64,000 bases of DNA from Enoplosus armatus (GCF_043641665.1 NC_092195.1:19504774-19568773), one strand, 5' to 3'; shown: positions 25,515 through 38,303, numbered from the stretch's first letter. The notes: generated by a model from the sequence alone, not told the origin. Program-made: numbers and translations.

Positions 25515-25661
25515 TGTAGGATCTGGTTTCTGACATCCTGAGACAAGTCAATGCAGTCAGGCGGAAGAGAGACCAGCAGGATGTACGCTCACTGAGCCAG
25601 CAACTGCACTCAAACGACATAAAAATAAGTCTTTGACGCCACAGCCAGACATTACAAAAGG
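25515..25661 (+). other. Possible non-coding 5' exon of the epsin gene
   Basis: Bounded by an acceptor-like TCCCTGCAG and a donor-like AAAAG-GTACGG, with several stops. It lies between the promoter and the coding start at 25818. This is prediction from splice signals only. Confidence 0.3.
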
Positions 25662-25817
25662 TACGGGAGTTTGTATATGTTATTTGATTATGTTTAAGCA
25701 TGCGTGTATGTGGATCCTTGTTTTCCAGTTCTCTGCACCGATTCATGCAGCATTGTTGACGAGTTTTCTCTGAATCAGATCGAGGTGGTTTGATTCCCTA
25801 CCTCCCCCCAAGACACC

Positions 25818-28800
25818 ATGACGTCCTCTATGCTCCGCCGGCAGCTGAAGAACCTGGTCCAGAACTACTCTGAGGCTGAGGTCAAGGTAAGAGAAACTGA
25901 AATCAAGGGGTGAAGAACTATGTGAACCCAGATATTCCCACTATTTCAGCTAAGTTTTCCCTCCAGCAGAAAATGCAATTATTCTTTCTCATTGTATTCT
26001 GTATTGTCTGGCTCAAGATGCATTTTTTTGATTTTCTGAACACTTTTACTTTTGTCAGACACCATTTTTTTATATTCAGTGACACATTTTAGATGCACTG
26101 TGCATCATTTTATACACATTGTTATTGAGCATCATAGATGTGGCATTTAAATACGGTTCTGTGGTTTGGAACAATTGTTGTCTGTGCAACATGAGTTTGA
26201 AAAGATGTACCCACCGAGTGTAGGTTGAGTTGAAGAGATGGAAGATCAATAGAACAAGCCATTCATTTAAAGTTTCTACACCAGTAAACACATACTGTTT
26301 TTCTAAATCACAGTGAGCCATTCCCTTAGATCCTAACCTTCAGGATTTTAGAGTCAGGGATATCATTCTTGCTAAAAAGCTGATCTGAGGAAAAGTGATC
26401 GGTGATAACCTGGCAGAATAGATAACGTACCATTTTTGTTTGCTTGATGAAATGAGATGATGGCGAGGTGCTACACTGTAACCGGTGCCACCATTTTTTA
26501 CTGTGAGTCTTTTTGTCATAAGCTGGTATCTCTTTGGCTTCCACCATCTTATATTTCCTACAGACTGACATTTCTTGCCGTGCTTCTTTTGCAGGTGAGA
26601 GAGGCGACGTCCAATGACCCATGGGGTCCATCCAGCTCTCAGATGGCTGACCTCTCCGATCTGACCTACAATGTGGTGGCCTGCAATGAGATCATGACGA
26701 TGCTCTGGAAACGCCTGAAAGACGACAAAAACTGGAGACACATCCACAAGGTACCACTAATAATGCACAAGTCCCCTACCATGTGTTCAGACTGTGGCTA
26801 AACAGACATTTCATTGTCATTATTGTGGATAACAACCTTGGAATTTCAGTATATTTATAGAAACAGGACATTTTCAAATGCACAGATTATTATTAGAGAC
26901 GGATGGCTGATGGGTACCTGAAGCACCAGACCCCTCTGTGGTGTCTCTGGTGGATGGGTCATAGATTTGTTTTGTTTTTTAATTTATAACCTTTATTTAA
27001 ACAGGTAATTGGCACAGGTAATAACACAAATCACAGATAGTAATAACTGAGGCAAATAAGGTCACCCAAGGTCACCTTTTGCATATTGTTCATCCTTTCC
27101 TACCAAATTTGTGATTTTACACGGATTTTGTTTTGTTTCTTTCACTGTTGTTTTGTCCTATGAATTTCACAATTGCAAAGAAAACAAAACTGTTGGAAAC
27201 TGTATGGATTGTCAGTTTATTTTTGTTTCACATACATTTGTTCCCTGTCATGCTTTTTTCATACCAGTCGCTGACACTGTTGGAGTACCTGTTAAAGACC
27301 GGTGACGATCGTGTGCTTCTGAAAATGAAAGACAACATCTACATCGTCAAAGCCCTCACAGAGTATCGCTTTGTAGAAAAGGATGGCAAGGATCAGGTGA
27401 TACATGCTTCCTGATGATGTCCAAAGCATGCAACCAACCTAGTATCCATTAAATGTTGCATGCTATGCATTAAGGTTATCCATTATTGGCACTATAATAT
27501 CCATATCTTCATACTCCTTTTAACGTCTAGGCCAGGTTCACAATTAGAGAATGAAAATAGATTCAGTCTAGGTTCGCTGAAGCCTTGATTCAAAAGCTTT
27601 CCAGAGTAAGAATGCTTGACACTTTCAGGCCTGACTAGATCCAAAGGGCTTAAGTCAGAATGTATTTATTTATTGATTCAATTTAGACATTTGTTAAGTT
27701 TGGTCTTGTTTTACAAGAGTTGTAAAAAAAGTACCTTTTTTTCAGATAAGTTTTTCAGACTTAGATAGGATTTTGCTCAAATGATCAGAGCCAAATCAAA
27801 GTCTAATGTAAGCATATCTGTCCCAGGGTGGAAATGTGAGAGAGAAGGCCAAGGTTGTCCTTGTTCTTATGGAGGACGATGAGAAACTAAAGGAGGAGAG
27901 AGACTTTGCCGTCAAGACCAGAGAGAAGACGTCAAAAGGTTCTGCTGGTGAGCCCTTATGTCTTAAAGTATCTAAGTACCCTTTGTTTACCAGCTGTTTT
28001 AGTATAAATTTCTTCATTTGTCTGCGTCTCACACAGATCTCATTCCTTCTCTTTTTCATCCCTTCTAACCAGCCTCATCCACGGATGCCATCAAGGATCC
28101 CAGCTACAAGCCATGCTATGTTCCTGGGACCTCAGGGCTTCCATCCTTGGACAACATACCCTCAGTGGCTGATTTGACTGCTTCCTTTGCTGCCCGCAAA
28201 GAGGAGCGTCTTAAACAGGAAGCTGACAAGAAAGAAACAGAGAGGAGGGTAAGTGTATAGCAAGTATAGTGCTCCGCTACAGCAACCGGACACAGTAGCC
28301 TCAACATTACGGCAGTACAATATATAATGCAGTACAGTACAAACCATAACCTAAAAAAAACATTGAGTTGTATCAACATCCTTTTGACAACGTCTCAACA
28401 CAACTGAACATTCCATAACACCGTTTTGAAGGGCTACTGTATTTAATTGCATATCATATACTGCAGGTGTTCATGTTTTTGTGTCTGCCCTCTGCATATT
28501 CATTGGTTCCATTCCTTCACTCCTTTGGGGGAAACCAATGTTTATACATCAGAATCAGAAATACTCTATTGATCCCAGGGGGGAAACTACACATTTATCA
28601 AAGAAATATATTTTCTGGGATTGTTTGAGAGACTGTCACGTAAATGATAGGTAGCAGACACAATACTAACAAATTACACTATATCCTCTATACCCCGTGA
28701 GACACTAAACCTTTGCCTGCTAGTTCATTCATTCCTTCTTTCAATACGATAAATTTATCACCCAATTTATGCAATAAATCGTAAAATGACCAACTCAAAG

Positions 28801-31800
28801 TTTCAGTCAAACATTAGAGCATTTGAAGTGAGATTACAGAGCTGTTCACAAACTTCAGTCAAAAAAGAGCCATCAGAGAATAAAAAAAAAAAAGCTCTCC
28901 CATCAGGTGCTTTCAGATAATGAGCGGTTGCTGCTGTGGTTGCCACCCAGTAACCCAAGACAGCAGCATCAAATAGCTTTATGTGGTCACAAGAGCGGCA
29001 GCAGCCCTCCATCTCCAGCTGCTGTCTGAAAGCACCTGTGGTTGTTTGACTATGCTTTTGATTGTACTCCAGAGAGTTTTTTGTTTGTTTCAGTTGGCAT
29101 TTTGGCCCTTTATCACAAGTTCTGTTAACCTTAGGCTTTCCAAACGAGATATGAACATGTTCACATAAAATAGGATTATCTGTTGCAAAAAAATGTATAT
29201 ATATATTTGCGTTCACCACCACACACAGCAAATGTCCTGGAACCACATTCATGAAGACAGGGCTGGATCAAAGTTGCCTTGGGTGAGATGTGCCAGGCGA
29301 GTGTACGGATACTTATGAGTACCAAATCCTGTAGGTCAAATACCAATTGCAATTGATTACTCAACTTAGACAAATCAGGTTGATGTTCAAGTTTGTGTAA
29401 ATAGGAAGGGTTTAGTTGCCACTAATGAAACTGCTGTTTGTGTTTACATTTCTAATTTTGCAATTGTAATAGGCCAAGATGAGTGAGGACGAGCTGAAAT
29501 GGGAGGATGCAGGAAAAGACAATGACGTTAAAGGAGGTGCTTGGGGAAAAGACAAAGTAGAGGAGGAGGAGGTGAAACCAGACGCATGGGGAGCCCCCAA
29601 AGAACCTAAAGAGGCCACAGATCCATGGGGCACACCATCAAGGCCAGACACAACTGACACAGTAGCCAGCAGTGATCCTTGGGGGGCTCCAACTAAAACT
29701 GACGAAGATCCATTTGCAGCACCAAAAACTGACGAAGATCCATTTTCAGCACCAAAGAATGGAGAAGATCCTTTTGCAGCACCGAAAGATGAATCCGATC
29801 CGTTTTGTGCAAAAGATGACCCTTTCAATGCACCCAAAGACAAGGAAGATCCATTTGCTGCTCCAAAAGATAAACCAGATCCCTTCAGTTCATCTAACAA
29901 TGATCCATTCAATGCACCCAAAGATGATCCCTTCAATGCTCCAAAAGATGATCCATTCAATGCACCCAAAGATGATCCATTCAATGCTCCTAAAGACGAT
30001 CCCTTCAATGCTCCAAAAGATGATCCCTTCAATGCTCCAAAAGATGATCCCTTCAATGCTCCAAAAGACGATCCTTTTAACGCCCCAAAAGACGATCCTT
30101 TTAATGCCCCAAAAGACGACCCCTTCACTGCTTCCACAACACCACCTAAAGAAGATCCTTTCTCTTCACCGACTAAACCTACCCAAGACGATCCTTTTGC
30201 TGCACCAACAACACCCCCTAAAGATGATCCTTTCTCTGCACCAAGTAAACCTACCCAAGACGATCCTTTCACTGCACCAACAACACCTCCCAAGGAAGAT
30301 CCTTTCTTTGCACCCTCCAAACCTACAGAAGAGGACCCCTTTACTGCTCCAACAACACCACCAAAAGAGGATCCATTTTCTTCACCCCCCAAACCTACAA
30401 AAGATGACCCTTTCTCTGCACCAACAACACCACCTAAAGAGGATCCTTTCTCTGCGCCATCCAAACCTACTAAAGACGACCCCTTCACTGCACCAACAGC
30501 ACTCCCTAAAGAGGACCCATTCTCACTGCCATCCAGCCCACCAAAAGATGATGCATCAGATCCCTTCAATGCCCCTCTGGTGAGCTCACCCCAAGGCAGT
30601 GCAGATGCGTGGGGAGCCCCTGCTAGCCCTCCACCCGCCACCAGGTCAGATCCCTGGGGCGATGGGACAAGCGTCTCCTCACCTGTTGATAGTTCTGATG
30701 CATTTGGGGATGCATCCAAACTGGACAATGACCCATGGGGAGCCCCAGGTAAGAAACAAAGAAATAAATGCTTGAGCATGAAGATGAATTCTTGGAACTT
30801 GGGAATGCTGATAAAATATTCTAAACTCAAGGGTCTTACTAGTTTTTTTCGGAAGAGCTTGCTTCCATATCCCATGGCCTTCAGGTGTCATCAGAACTTA
30901 AATCACGTGATAACAAGTGGTCATATATAGGGGGGGCCTAACCCCTGTGCCACCAGAGTCATCCCAGTGGGCCTTTATTACAAGGTTGGGCTGTTGGAAT
31001 ATCTGGCGTCATCTGGAGTCAAAGGCCCAAGGAGTCAGTACTTACTGCAAAACTTGAAGCATAACGTACAACAGCTGTGGTGAGTAAGAGATTGAGAGGG
31101 CAACGGAAGCAAACGTCAGATATTTATGAACATCAAAACCAGTCATAGCATCGACTGGGAAGGGCTTTGACCAGTAGTCAGTGGACAGTTTCAGAAAGAT
31201 CAAGGAGGGCATTTACATCTGAAGCCAGAGACCATCTTAGAACAAAGATGGGGATTGCGATCTCCCCCCACGTGCACCCACTTGCTATTACATGGCCGAA
31301 GTTCCTTACTTAGGTAACATGATGACACCTGGGCCAGTTCCTCATGTTCATAGTATTTTAACAAAGAAATAACAAAGCCATTAGACTGAAATATTGGTCT
31401 CTTTTGTATATCACTGTTCCTCATTGAGCCTGCCTGCCTCTATTTCCCTGTTTAGCCGCAGCTCCAGTTAGCGCAGATGATGCATGGGGTTCATCTGTTC
31501 CACCCTCAGACTCCTCCCCATCTAGTGACCCCTTTGGAGACGGAGCATCTAAAAAAGGTGATCCTTGGGGTGCACCGAGCAACGCACCGAGCAATGGCAC
31601 AGGTAAATAGCATTTTACACTCTGTCTGAATGCATATTTCTGAGTTCCATCAATTGTTCATGAGAGTAAAACCCCATTGTCTGCTTTGTATTCAGCAATA
31701 AAATGCTCTTCTCTAATGAAATCAACTAAATCTTTGTTCTGTCTTTAATCTGCTAAGCTCTATGCTCGTTTCTAATTGATAGAACCCTAAAAACCTAACC

Positions 31801-32534
31801 GTCTGTGCCTGCATCTGTGTTTATTTGCATTTACACATGAATATATGCATTTCTTGTGTACATTTAATGGTCATTTGCATGTGTGACCGTTTTCTTCTAT
31901 TTTCTCCATTTCATTTCACCTCCATCTTCCCATCAGTCAGCAGTTGGCTAACAATCCTAATCAATTAAACTTATCTTCCGCTTTGCTCTTTCTTCCTCCC
32001 TGACCTGTCCCCAAAAGAAAACACCTTTTAGAGTAGAATTGGACCTTTATTTTGCAGGAAAGCGAACATTGCAGGAAAAGGAGATGTGTAGAAAGACTGC
32101 TTCGTTTCTGGGCTCTGCGGGGGCGTCGCTTGTTGACTTGGACGATCTATTTTCTTCTAACCCCAAACCCAAACAGCGCCCCCTCGTCAACACGCTCGCC
32201 GCCCAGACACAAGCCATTGGTAAGGACAGAAAAAATGCTTTGCTCTGCGTGAAAAATACCGGCTTCATGTGGAAATATTTGTGGTGCATGATCAACCTCT
32301 AAGACTGGAAAATCACTGATACTGAAAATCAGTTACTCCCCTGGTGATGTTTCAAATGCATTCCACTACTGTTCAGCTGAAGTCTTCAGTCCAGAGAGAA
32401 AGACGGAGAGGGGGTGGAGACATAATGACTGACAAATAGATATTTATTAATAGGTTTGTATGGAAAAGCTTACTGTGATTTGGTTTGCCTAACCACCCCT
32501 CCCCTGTGGTCTCGCTGTAGTGTATAGATGTTGT

Positions 32535-32574
<40 letters not shown>

Positions 32575-33165
32575 CATTAGTGACCTATTGAATTTAGTAT
32601 AGACACTAGTGTATATTAACCAGCAGATATTTAACTCTTCTCACCCCTCTCTCTGCTTTGGTGCATTTTCTCTTTGCTGGAATACTTCAAACTGTATATC
32701 CCTCCCTCCTTCCCCTCATCCCTCCATCCTCCTGTTACTCCTCCTAATTTCCCAGGCGCTTTCAAAGCCAGGGGCATGACACCTGGCCCTGTGGTCAGAT
32801 CAGGGGCTGTTGCAGGGGTCTCCCTTCCTGAAACATCAGCCCCGTACTGCAGCTCTTTCGGTTCCACCCTTGCTCCCCCGTTTGGTGCACCTTCTCCCGC
32901 CTTTGGAGCTGCTTATCCTCTCGGTGAAACTCCCCTATTTCAGCTACCGTCCCATACAATGGGAGTGTCGTACTCTGGCTTAAATATGCGCCAGGCAGCT
33001 CAGGTGGCTCCTCCGTGTTCAGGAGGGAATCACCAAGCAGGAGTGGCTTACTTGGGAGGATCCGCTCCACAGGCCGGGGATGGAGTCCCCTTCCAGCCAC
33101 AGTGGCTCACAGGCAGCGGGTTGGGTGAGACGGTGAACAAAAACAACAACCCATTCCTGTTCTGA
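25818..33165 (+). CDS. Epsin-family endocytic adaptor with expanded DPF repeats (complete, about 881 aa)
   Basis: Epsins bind PtdIns(4,5)P2, bend membrane, and link cargo to AP-2, clathrin and EH-domain proteins. Exons: 25818-25886, 26595-26750, 27268-27396, 27827-27947, 28073-28248, 29473-30748, 31456-31602, 32058-32219, 32756-33165. All phases fit. The ENTH domain (1 to about 150) keeps the lipid-binding set known in epsin 1: R8, K11, R25, N30, R63, K68 (one-residue deletion here) and H72. Exon 6 (218-642) is almost all AP-2-ear motifs: about 29 DPF and 4 DPW, in two tandem repeat types. Exon 7 adds one DPF and one DPW. A clathrin box (LVDLD, about 716-720) follows, and the protein ends NNNPFLF, an EH-binding NPF. 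I find no ubiquitin-interacting motif; UIMs should sit between the ENTH domain and the DPF region. Human epsins are about 580-640 residues, so the excess is the repeat exon. The ENTH domain is clearly of epsin 1-3 type, not CLINT1, but diverged; the paralog (EPN1 favoured by human synteny) is not settled. Confidence 0.9.
26965..27065. repeat. Dispersed repeat fragment (ACCTTTATTTAAACAGGTAA type)
   Basis: AATTTATAACCTTTATTTAAACAGGTAA and the following sequence match a motif I know to be widespread in fish genomes. It lies in an epsin intron. Confidence 0.4.
28549..28600. repeat. Dispersed repeat fragment (ATCAGAATCAGAAATACT type)
   Basis: ATCAGAATCAGAAATACTCTATTGATCCC plus GGGGGAAACT resembles a common teleost interspersed repeat tail. 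It lies in epsin intron 5. Confidence 0.5.
28904..29038. mobile_element. Short MITE with perfect 14-bp terminal inverted repeats, copy 1
   Basis: It begins CAGGTGCTTTCAGA and ends TCTGAAAGCACCTG, exact reverse complements, 135 bp in all, with no open frame. It lies in epsin intron 5. The ends resemble hAT-type termini (CAGG...). Flanks show no obvious 8-bp duplication. Confidence 0.7.
29902..30117 (+). repeat. Nine tandem 24-bp units encoding DPFNAPKD
   Basis: Nine successive in-frame copies of an eight-residue unit (residues about 361-432). They differ almost only at synonymous third positions (GAT/GAC, CCA/CCC, TTC/TTT), so protein identity is kept while DNA has drifted. Confidence 0.95.
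30136..30570 (+). repeat. Five and a half tandem 72-bp units (TTPPKEDPFSAP-SKPTKDDPFTAP)
   Basis: A 24-residue unit with two DPF motifs each, repeated from about residue 439. The sixth copy is diverged and ends SDPFNAP. It is separate from, but related to, the 24-bp array just upstream. Confidence 0.9.
32538..32571. repeat. (GT)n microsatellite in the last epsin intron
   Basis: GT dinucleotide run. Confidence 0.9.
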
Positions 33166-34650
33166 CAACTTGACATGTATTGTTTCCTATCAGATACATG
33201 TATTATATTAAATGACCACACTGGGTGGTTTTACATGTTGTAGCCTTCCAAATGCATCTACTGTATGTGCTTCCAAAACATAGTGTAGGATTTTAGATTG
33301 CTTTCCTGTGTACCTTCCAGGCAGCCATTATTTCAGTTTTGTATTCAAAGACTGTTAATGAAACTCTATTTACAGGCAAGGCACATTTATTTGTGCAGCA
33401 CCTTTCAATAACAAGGCAACTCAAAGTGCTTTGAAGACCAACAATAAGCGAACATAGATATCGTGAAATCCCTTTCATTGAAAGGTTACTTTTCAGCAGC
33501 TGACTCTCAAAGCTCAGATTTCAGAATACCCTTGAATGCACCACAAAAGAAGGGTTTCCAAAACTCTTTATGAGACTAATGTATGCATAATAATAGCATT
33601 ACGTAATAAAAGATAAATGTTTTCTTTGTTTCGCTGAAATCAGTGGCAGCCTGGAAGGTAAGAGCAGTATAAAACTTCGTAGCATACTTTAAGATAACAG
33701 GCTGAAATTACAACATGTGTTCGACTTGTCAGGCTAAAACATGCAAAGTCATTTGTGTGATCCTTTTGATTAAACCCATCAGCTCCTCAACTTACCTTTT
33801 CCCTCCCTTTGAGGTCTACATAAAAGCCATGATTTCAATGTATGCAGCAGAATATCTCAACAGAAATACACACTAAATATGCGTGAAACTGTGTACTTAA
33901 TTTGAAACAAATCTATTGGATCAGCCGGTGTTTTTCTTTTTCATGCACAAATCTAAGAAACAGAGAGCACCTACGTGTGAGTGTCTATGTGGAAATCCTG
34001 AAGAATTACTGTTGATGTTGTGCGATTCTGTGACCGGACCTGTAAAACATTGACAGAACTGATCTGGGAAAAGACGTCACTGGAGGTTTTCATTAAGTGT
34101 GCATGTGTTTGTACTAGGCGGAGCGTGTGTGTGTGTGTGTGTGTTTGACCTGTGTGCACGCAGTGTGTGTGCATTATATATTGTGCTGATGTAAATAGTG
34201 GAAGTAATCACAGATAAACCTTGAAATATACTGTATATTAGAGTGTTACAATCATGAGTAACTATTTATTGATCTATTTATTGATTGATTTATTGCTTGA
34301 TTATTTATTGATGCAAAAATGCAGCGGTGGCCTCCCAACAAAAACAAGTTCAGGTTAACTTTCATCACAGTGTCATCATCATCAGACAGGTTCACCTGAT
34401 GGTATTGATCACATGCGATGTCAGGCGTGATTGGCTTTAATCTGACTTGGCTGCTCAAACGCTGCATTATCAATCAACTCAGTAACCAATGGTGGCTTTC
34501 TCTTCCCGGTTTCGTTGTAGTCGTTCTGGATTCATTGTGTAATTGAACTTGTCTTCGCTGTATCTCCTGGCATTAGACAAGAAACAGAAATGTATTATTG
34601 TATGATGTTTAGCTACAGTGCTAAATAAAAACCAAATTCGAGCATATCAG
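33166..34650 (+). other. Probable epsin 3'UTR with alternative poly(A) signals
   Basis: AATAAA at 33605-33610 and 34624-34629 after the stop suggests alternative ends. It contains a repeat fragment at 33374-33434 and GT runs near 34127 and 34695. The extent is inferred. Confidence 0.4.
33374..33434. repeat. Dispersed repeat fragment (GGCAAGGCACATTTATTTGT type)
   Basis: It contains GGCAAGGCACATTTATTTGT, AGCACCTTTCAATAACAAGG and TCAAAGTGCTTTG, a widespread teleost interspersed element tail. A diverged relative is at 55125-55185. Confidence 0.6.
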
Positions 34651-36777
34651 CGTCTTTAATGTGCATGCTGTCTGAGCAGATCCTCTTCTGTATATGTGTG
34701 TGTGTGTGTGTGTGTATCTGCTGTGTGAGCGATTAATGAAATATTTTAACACACCTGTACGAAAAGGCAAATGTGTATAAAAGGCTCCACTTAACCTTTT
34801 CTGTAGCACTGCAGCTGCTTCCTCGTGGCTGGAGATGCATTTTTGAGACGTTTTGACTTAGAAAACATGAACAGTAGCAGGATTAATCAGATTTTAAGGG
34901 ATGTGAAGACATCACAGTTCAGTAAATCATAGCCACCCTGAAAGCAGAGAGGACCAATGAGTAGTTTTGAATTGTTAGCGTTCGTTTGTGTTTCACGGGC
35001 CTGTACACGTCTTTCATGTATTTTTGACTCCTTTTAAAAGTGAACTTTGGTGGAAAACTTGACTGAAAGACAGTTTAGCTTCAAGGAGTTATAGTAGAGA
35101 AAAACAGGTCCATAACACTATTATTATTATTATTATTATAATTTCTCAAATTTAATTTTGTATGAAATTAATTTATTTTGCTGTGTATTTCAATTTAAAG
35201 CTGTGTTGTAAACTGTGACAGTATACAGTACATTTGAGAAATAAAATAATAAAATAAGTGACACGCTTACTGTTCTCACTGCGTCTATTCAACATCTGAT
35301 TTTCTTCTCAAATCTCAATTTTTACAGTGAATCTCTTGTTGTTTATTGGGGATTTCTTTGAGCTCAACTTTTGTCCTCCAACCTATAAAGAACTTGCCAA
35401 CTGTCACCACAAGAGGGCCACAAATACAAAGACATTCAGACACAACAAATTCCAGTCGCTCTATATGAAACACGTCGTGTACGACCAGTCGATGCCACTG
35501 TCATTGGCATATTGAAAGCAAAACTATTTAGGACACATCTCTTGATTATCAAACATTAAGTGCGTTAAAATAAATTACATGTAATTGAATCACTACCCAT
35601 TAACGTCCCTTAATTTCACCTCCACTCAAGAATGATTTTTATTGCATTTATATGTGTGTTTGAGCTTTCTGTGAGAGCTTTTTTCACATTCATCTGCTGA
35701 AGAGGGAAAGTTTACCGGGTGTTTTTACGAGCACGATCCAAAACATCACAACTAATTTGGCAGCCAATCATGGAACCAGTTTAAAACTATATTAAACACA
35801 TTATTATTTGACTTATTTGTCTCGAAACATATCTGGAGAGGATGTTTTAACTAAACTCTGCATTGTACAGTTCATTCAACGGTTTTATTCATTAATTCAT
35901 TCACTGAATCTCCCAATTAATTTAGGAGAGTAAGGGGAGAGTTAAAGCCATCACAGAATTGGTTGAGAAGAGGAGGAAATGTAGGATTGATTGTTGAGGC
36001 GGATCTGAGTCTCCCCATTCATGGCGAGGGAGCTTAGTGTCTAAAAACAGAAGGAGGGACATTGGGGATTTGACAGCTAGTCAGCACATGTTACTTTAGG
36101 ACATGATGGTCAGAGTCCTTGTGTTGCCTTTTTTACACAATCAGGTCAGATTACATGATGCAAACTGAAACGTTCTTATTTACTGCAATTTAATGTCAAA
36201 ACAATTGCTGTTGGTTTTTCCTGTGTAACACTGTTTTGTCCTGATTATGATTTAAATGTCTCATTAACTCGTTCTCTAAATCAGTTTGATCATGGAGTCT
36301 TTGCTCTCAGCCTGGAGAGAAAGAGAAAATGATGCACATAATAATACAGTCACAGTATTATCCAGAGTGAACATTACTGGATTTATTAAGACAACAAGTG
36401 ATTATTTGTTATCTTGAGAACATACGTTAACAACCACACGCCTTGTGTGTACAAAGACAAGTGATTGCTGACAGTTTGACAGGGGGTAAAAGAAAGAGCA
36501 GGTGAAAGTATGACTTTTGCAAAGTGGAAAGTTTGAGGAAAAGCAGTGAAAACTAAAAACAGGGAAGAAGAGCTACTTGGTCAGAAATACTCGTGCCGGT
36601 ATATTTAAATCATCGATGCAAGCATTTATAAATCACGTGTACTGTTTATTGCTTATTTTGGTCTTTTAAAAGACTTTCGTTTCTCTGATTTCAGTCATGA
36701 ATCAGACGATGCTGAATGGTCTCAGCCACGTCGGCTGGAGACGATGATGTCAGTGTGTCGGTGGGTCGGCCTGTGGT

Positions 36778-37000
36778 CTTGGATGGATTGCCATGACGCT
36801 TTGTAAAGACATGTAAGGCTCCCAGAGGATGAATCCAATCGATTTAGTTGATCCTTTGACTTTTCCTTTAGCACCATTATCAGGTCAAATTTCTATTTGT
36901 CCAATACTTTGGTTTGTGACCTGCAAAACTTATGACATTGCCATCAGTACTGTTCTTTGTGTTTGGTGCTAATTAGCACGCTACACTAAGATGGAGAACC
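36778..37000. repeat. Dispersed fish repeat, copy 3
   Basis: It contains TGGATGGATTGCCATGA, CCCAGAGGATGAATCC and CTTTGACTTTTCCTTTAGC blocks, as at 3361 and 16382. Confidence 0.6.
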
Positions 37001-37514
37001 TGGTAAACATACAATCAACTTGGACCTGACTTGTCATCCTTGTTCCCAGTACAACTTGTTGGCTGATGCATACTAACTAAGGATAATGGACTTGTTCTTA
37101 CCAGTTTGGACAAATATGAGCATCAGAGCTTCTGCGTGGCAAAGCACATAAAAATACAGGCTATTCAACTGAATTATATTCTCCTGTTTCTGATGCTGTT
37201 GTTTGTTCTCACCCAGCTGAAGCAAGAAAACCTTTGTACAGCCCGTCCCTAACATGCTGTTCCTGGCTCAAGAGAATCAAACCAATGACTTTCAAGTGAT
37301 GGGATTGCCTAAAGCCAGCAGCTGTATATACTGTACAGCTGTACTGGTTAGTGTTAAGAAGGTCTGAAGTTTAGAGAGCAACACGAACCATGAGACTACA
37401 ACACTGTTACACTCATCTCAATCCAAGCTGTTCCATACCATACTGTCAAATTAATCACTATAGGACCAGAGGTCAGGAGGGTTATGAGTGCGAGAGGAGG
37501 AGAGATGAAGAAAG

Positions 37515-37516
<2 letters not shown>

Positions 37517-37548
<32 letters not shown>
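37517..37548. repeat. (GA)n microsatellite
   Basis: An uninterrupted GA run of about 30 bases. Confidence 0.9.
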
Positions 37549-37550
<2 letters not shown>

Positions 37551-38303
37551 GTGTGGATGGATGAATCGACAGTATGGGGAGCAAAGGGGAGGGAAAGTAA
37601 CAGATGGACTTGTGAGGATTAGAGGGAAATCTGGGTGGGTTTCTGATGGAAACTCACCCAAGACGGAGGAGGGAGTGATGAGGGAGCGCAGAGGGAAAGG
37701 TGAAGGAAACCGAATCCCTGCTCCAGGAGAGGTGAAGGAAACACAAAGAGTCTCGCTGCCGGGGTCCCAAACATGGTGAGTCGAGCTGTTTGTTTGTTTT
37801 TTTATTGTGTTGCACGAGTGTAAGCTGATCAAAAATTGAGCGTGAACAACAGCTGGATTTTCCAATCACATACATGAGGGGAAAGATTTCAGCTTTTCAT
37901 GATGAGATGACACAGAGGAAAGAAATAAAGTGCGTACTTCTACTCTCTGTAGTGACAGACCAGTTAAAACAGCATTTACCCACCAAAGTGCCAACTAAAA
38001 GCTGTAAAAATGATGTTCTGTAGGCTGTCTATACGCTGGGAGTTCATGTCTCAGAGCTGTCTGCCTGGATCGGTTAATCTGTAAGCCTCAGCTGTTGATG
38101 GACAGGTGTGTGGAGACATCATGTCCACACATGTACAGTAAGTAAAGGTCAAGCAGCACAATAACTGCCTCAGTGTACTGTATGGATTATAGTTTCACAC
38201 CATGGGATGATTTGATGGACCAAATTAAACCCTGACTCCTGGTTGAACATCACACAATCATCTATGATTAAAATGATTTGATTAAAACGGTGGTACATGT
38301 GAT

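Noticed and set aside
29672..30583. A 303-residue plus-strand frame in the same exon
   Set aside because: A frame-shifted reading of the DPF repeats, explained by the periodicity of the array.
29412..30875. A 487-residue open frame on the minus strand opposite the epsin repeat exon
   Set aside because: It mirrors the DPF repeat (GSS-LGALKGSS type), arises because the repeat units lack stops in that frame, and runs past the splice borders of the real exon. It shows no independent domain.
37390..37779. 129-residue plus-strand frame containing an Arg/Glu run
   Set aside because: The RE run is the (GA)n microsatellite. It may overlap a 5' non-coding exon but shows no protein similarity.
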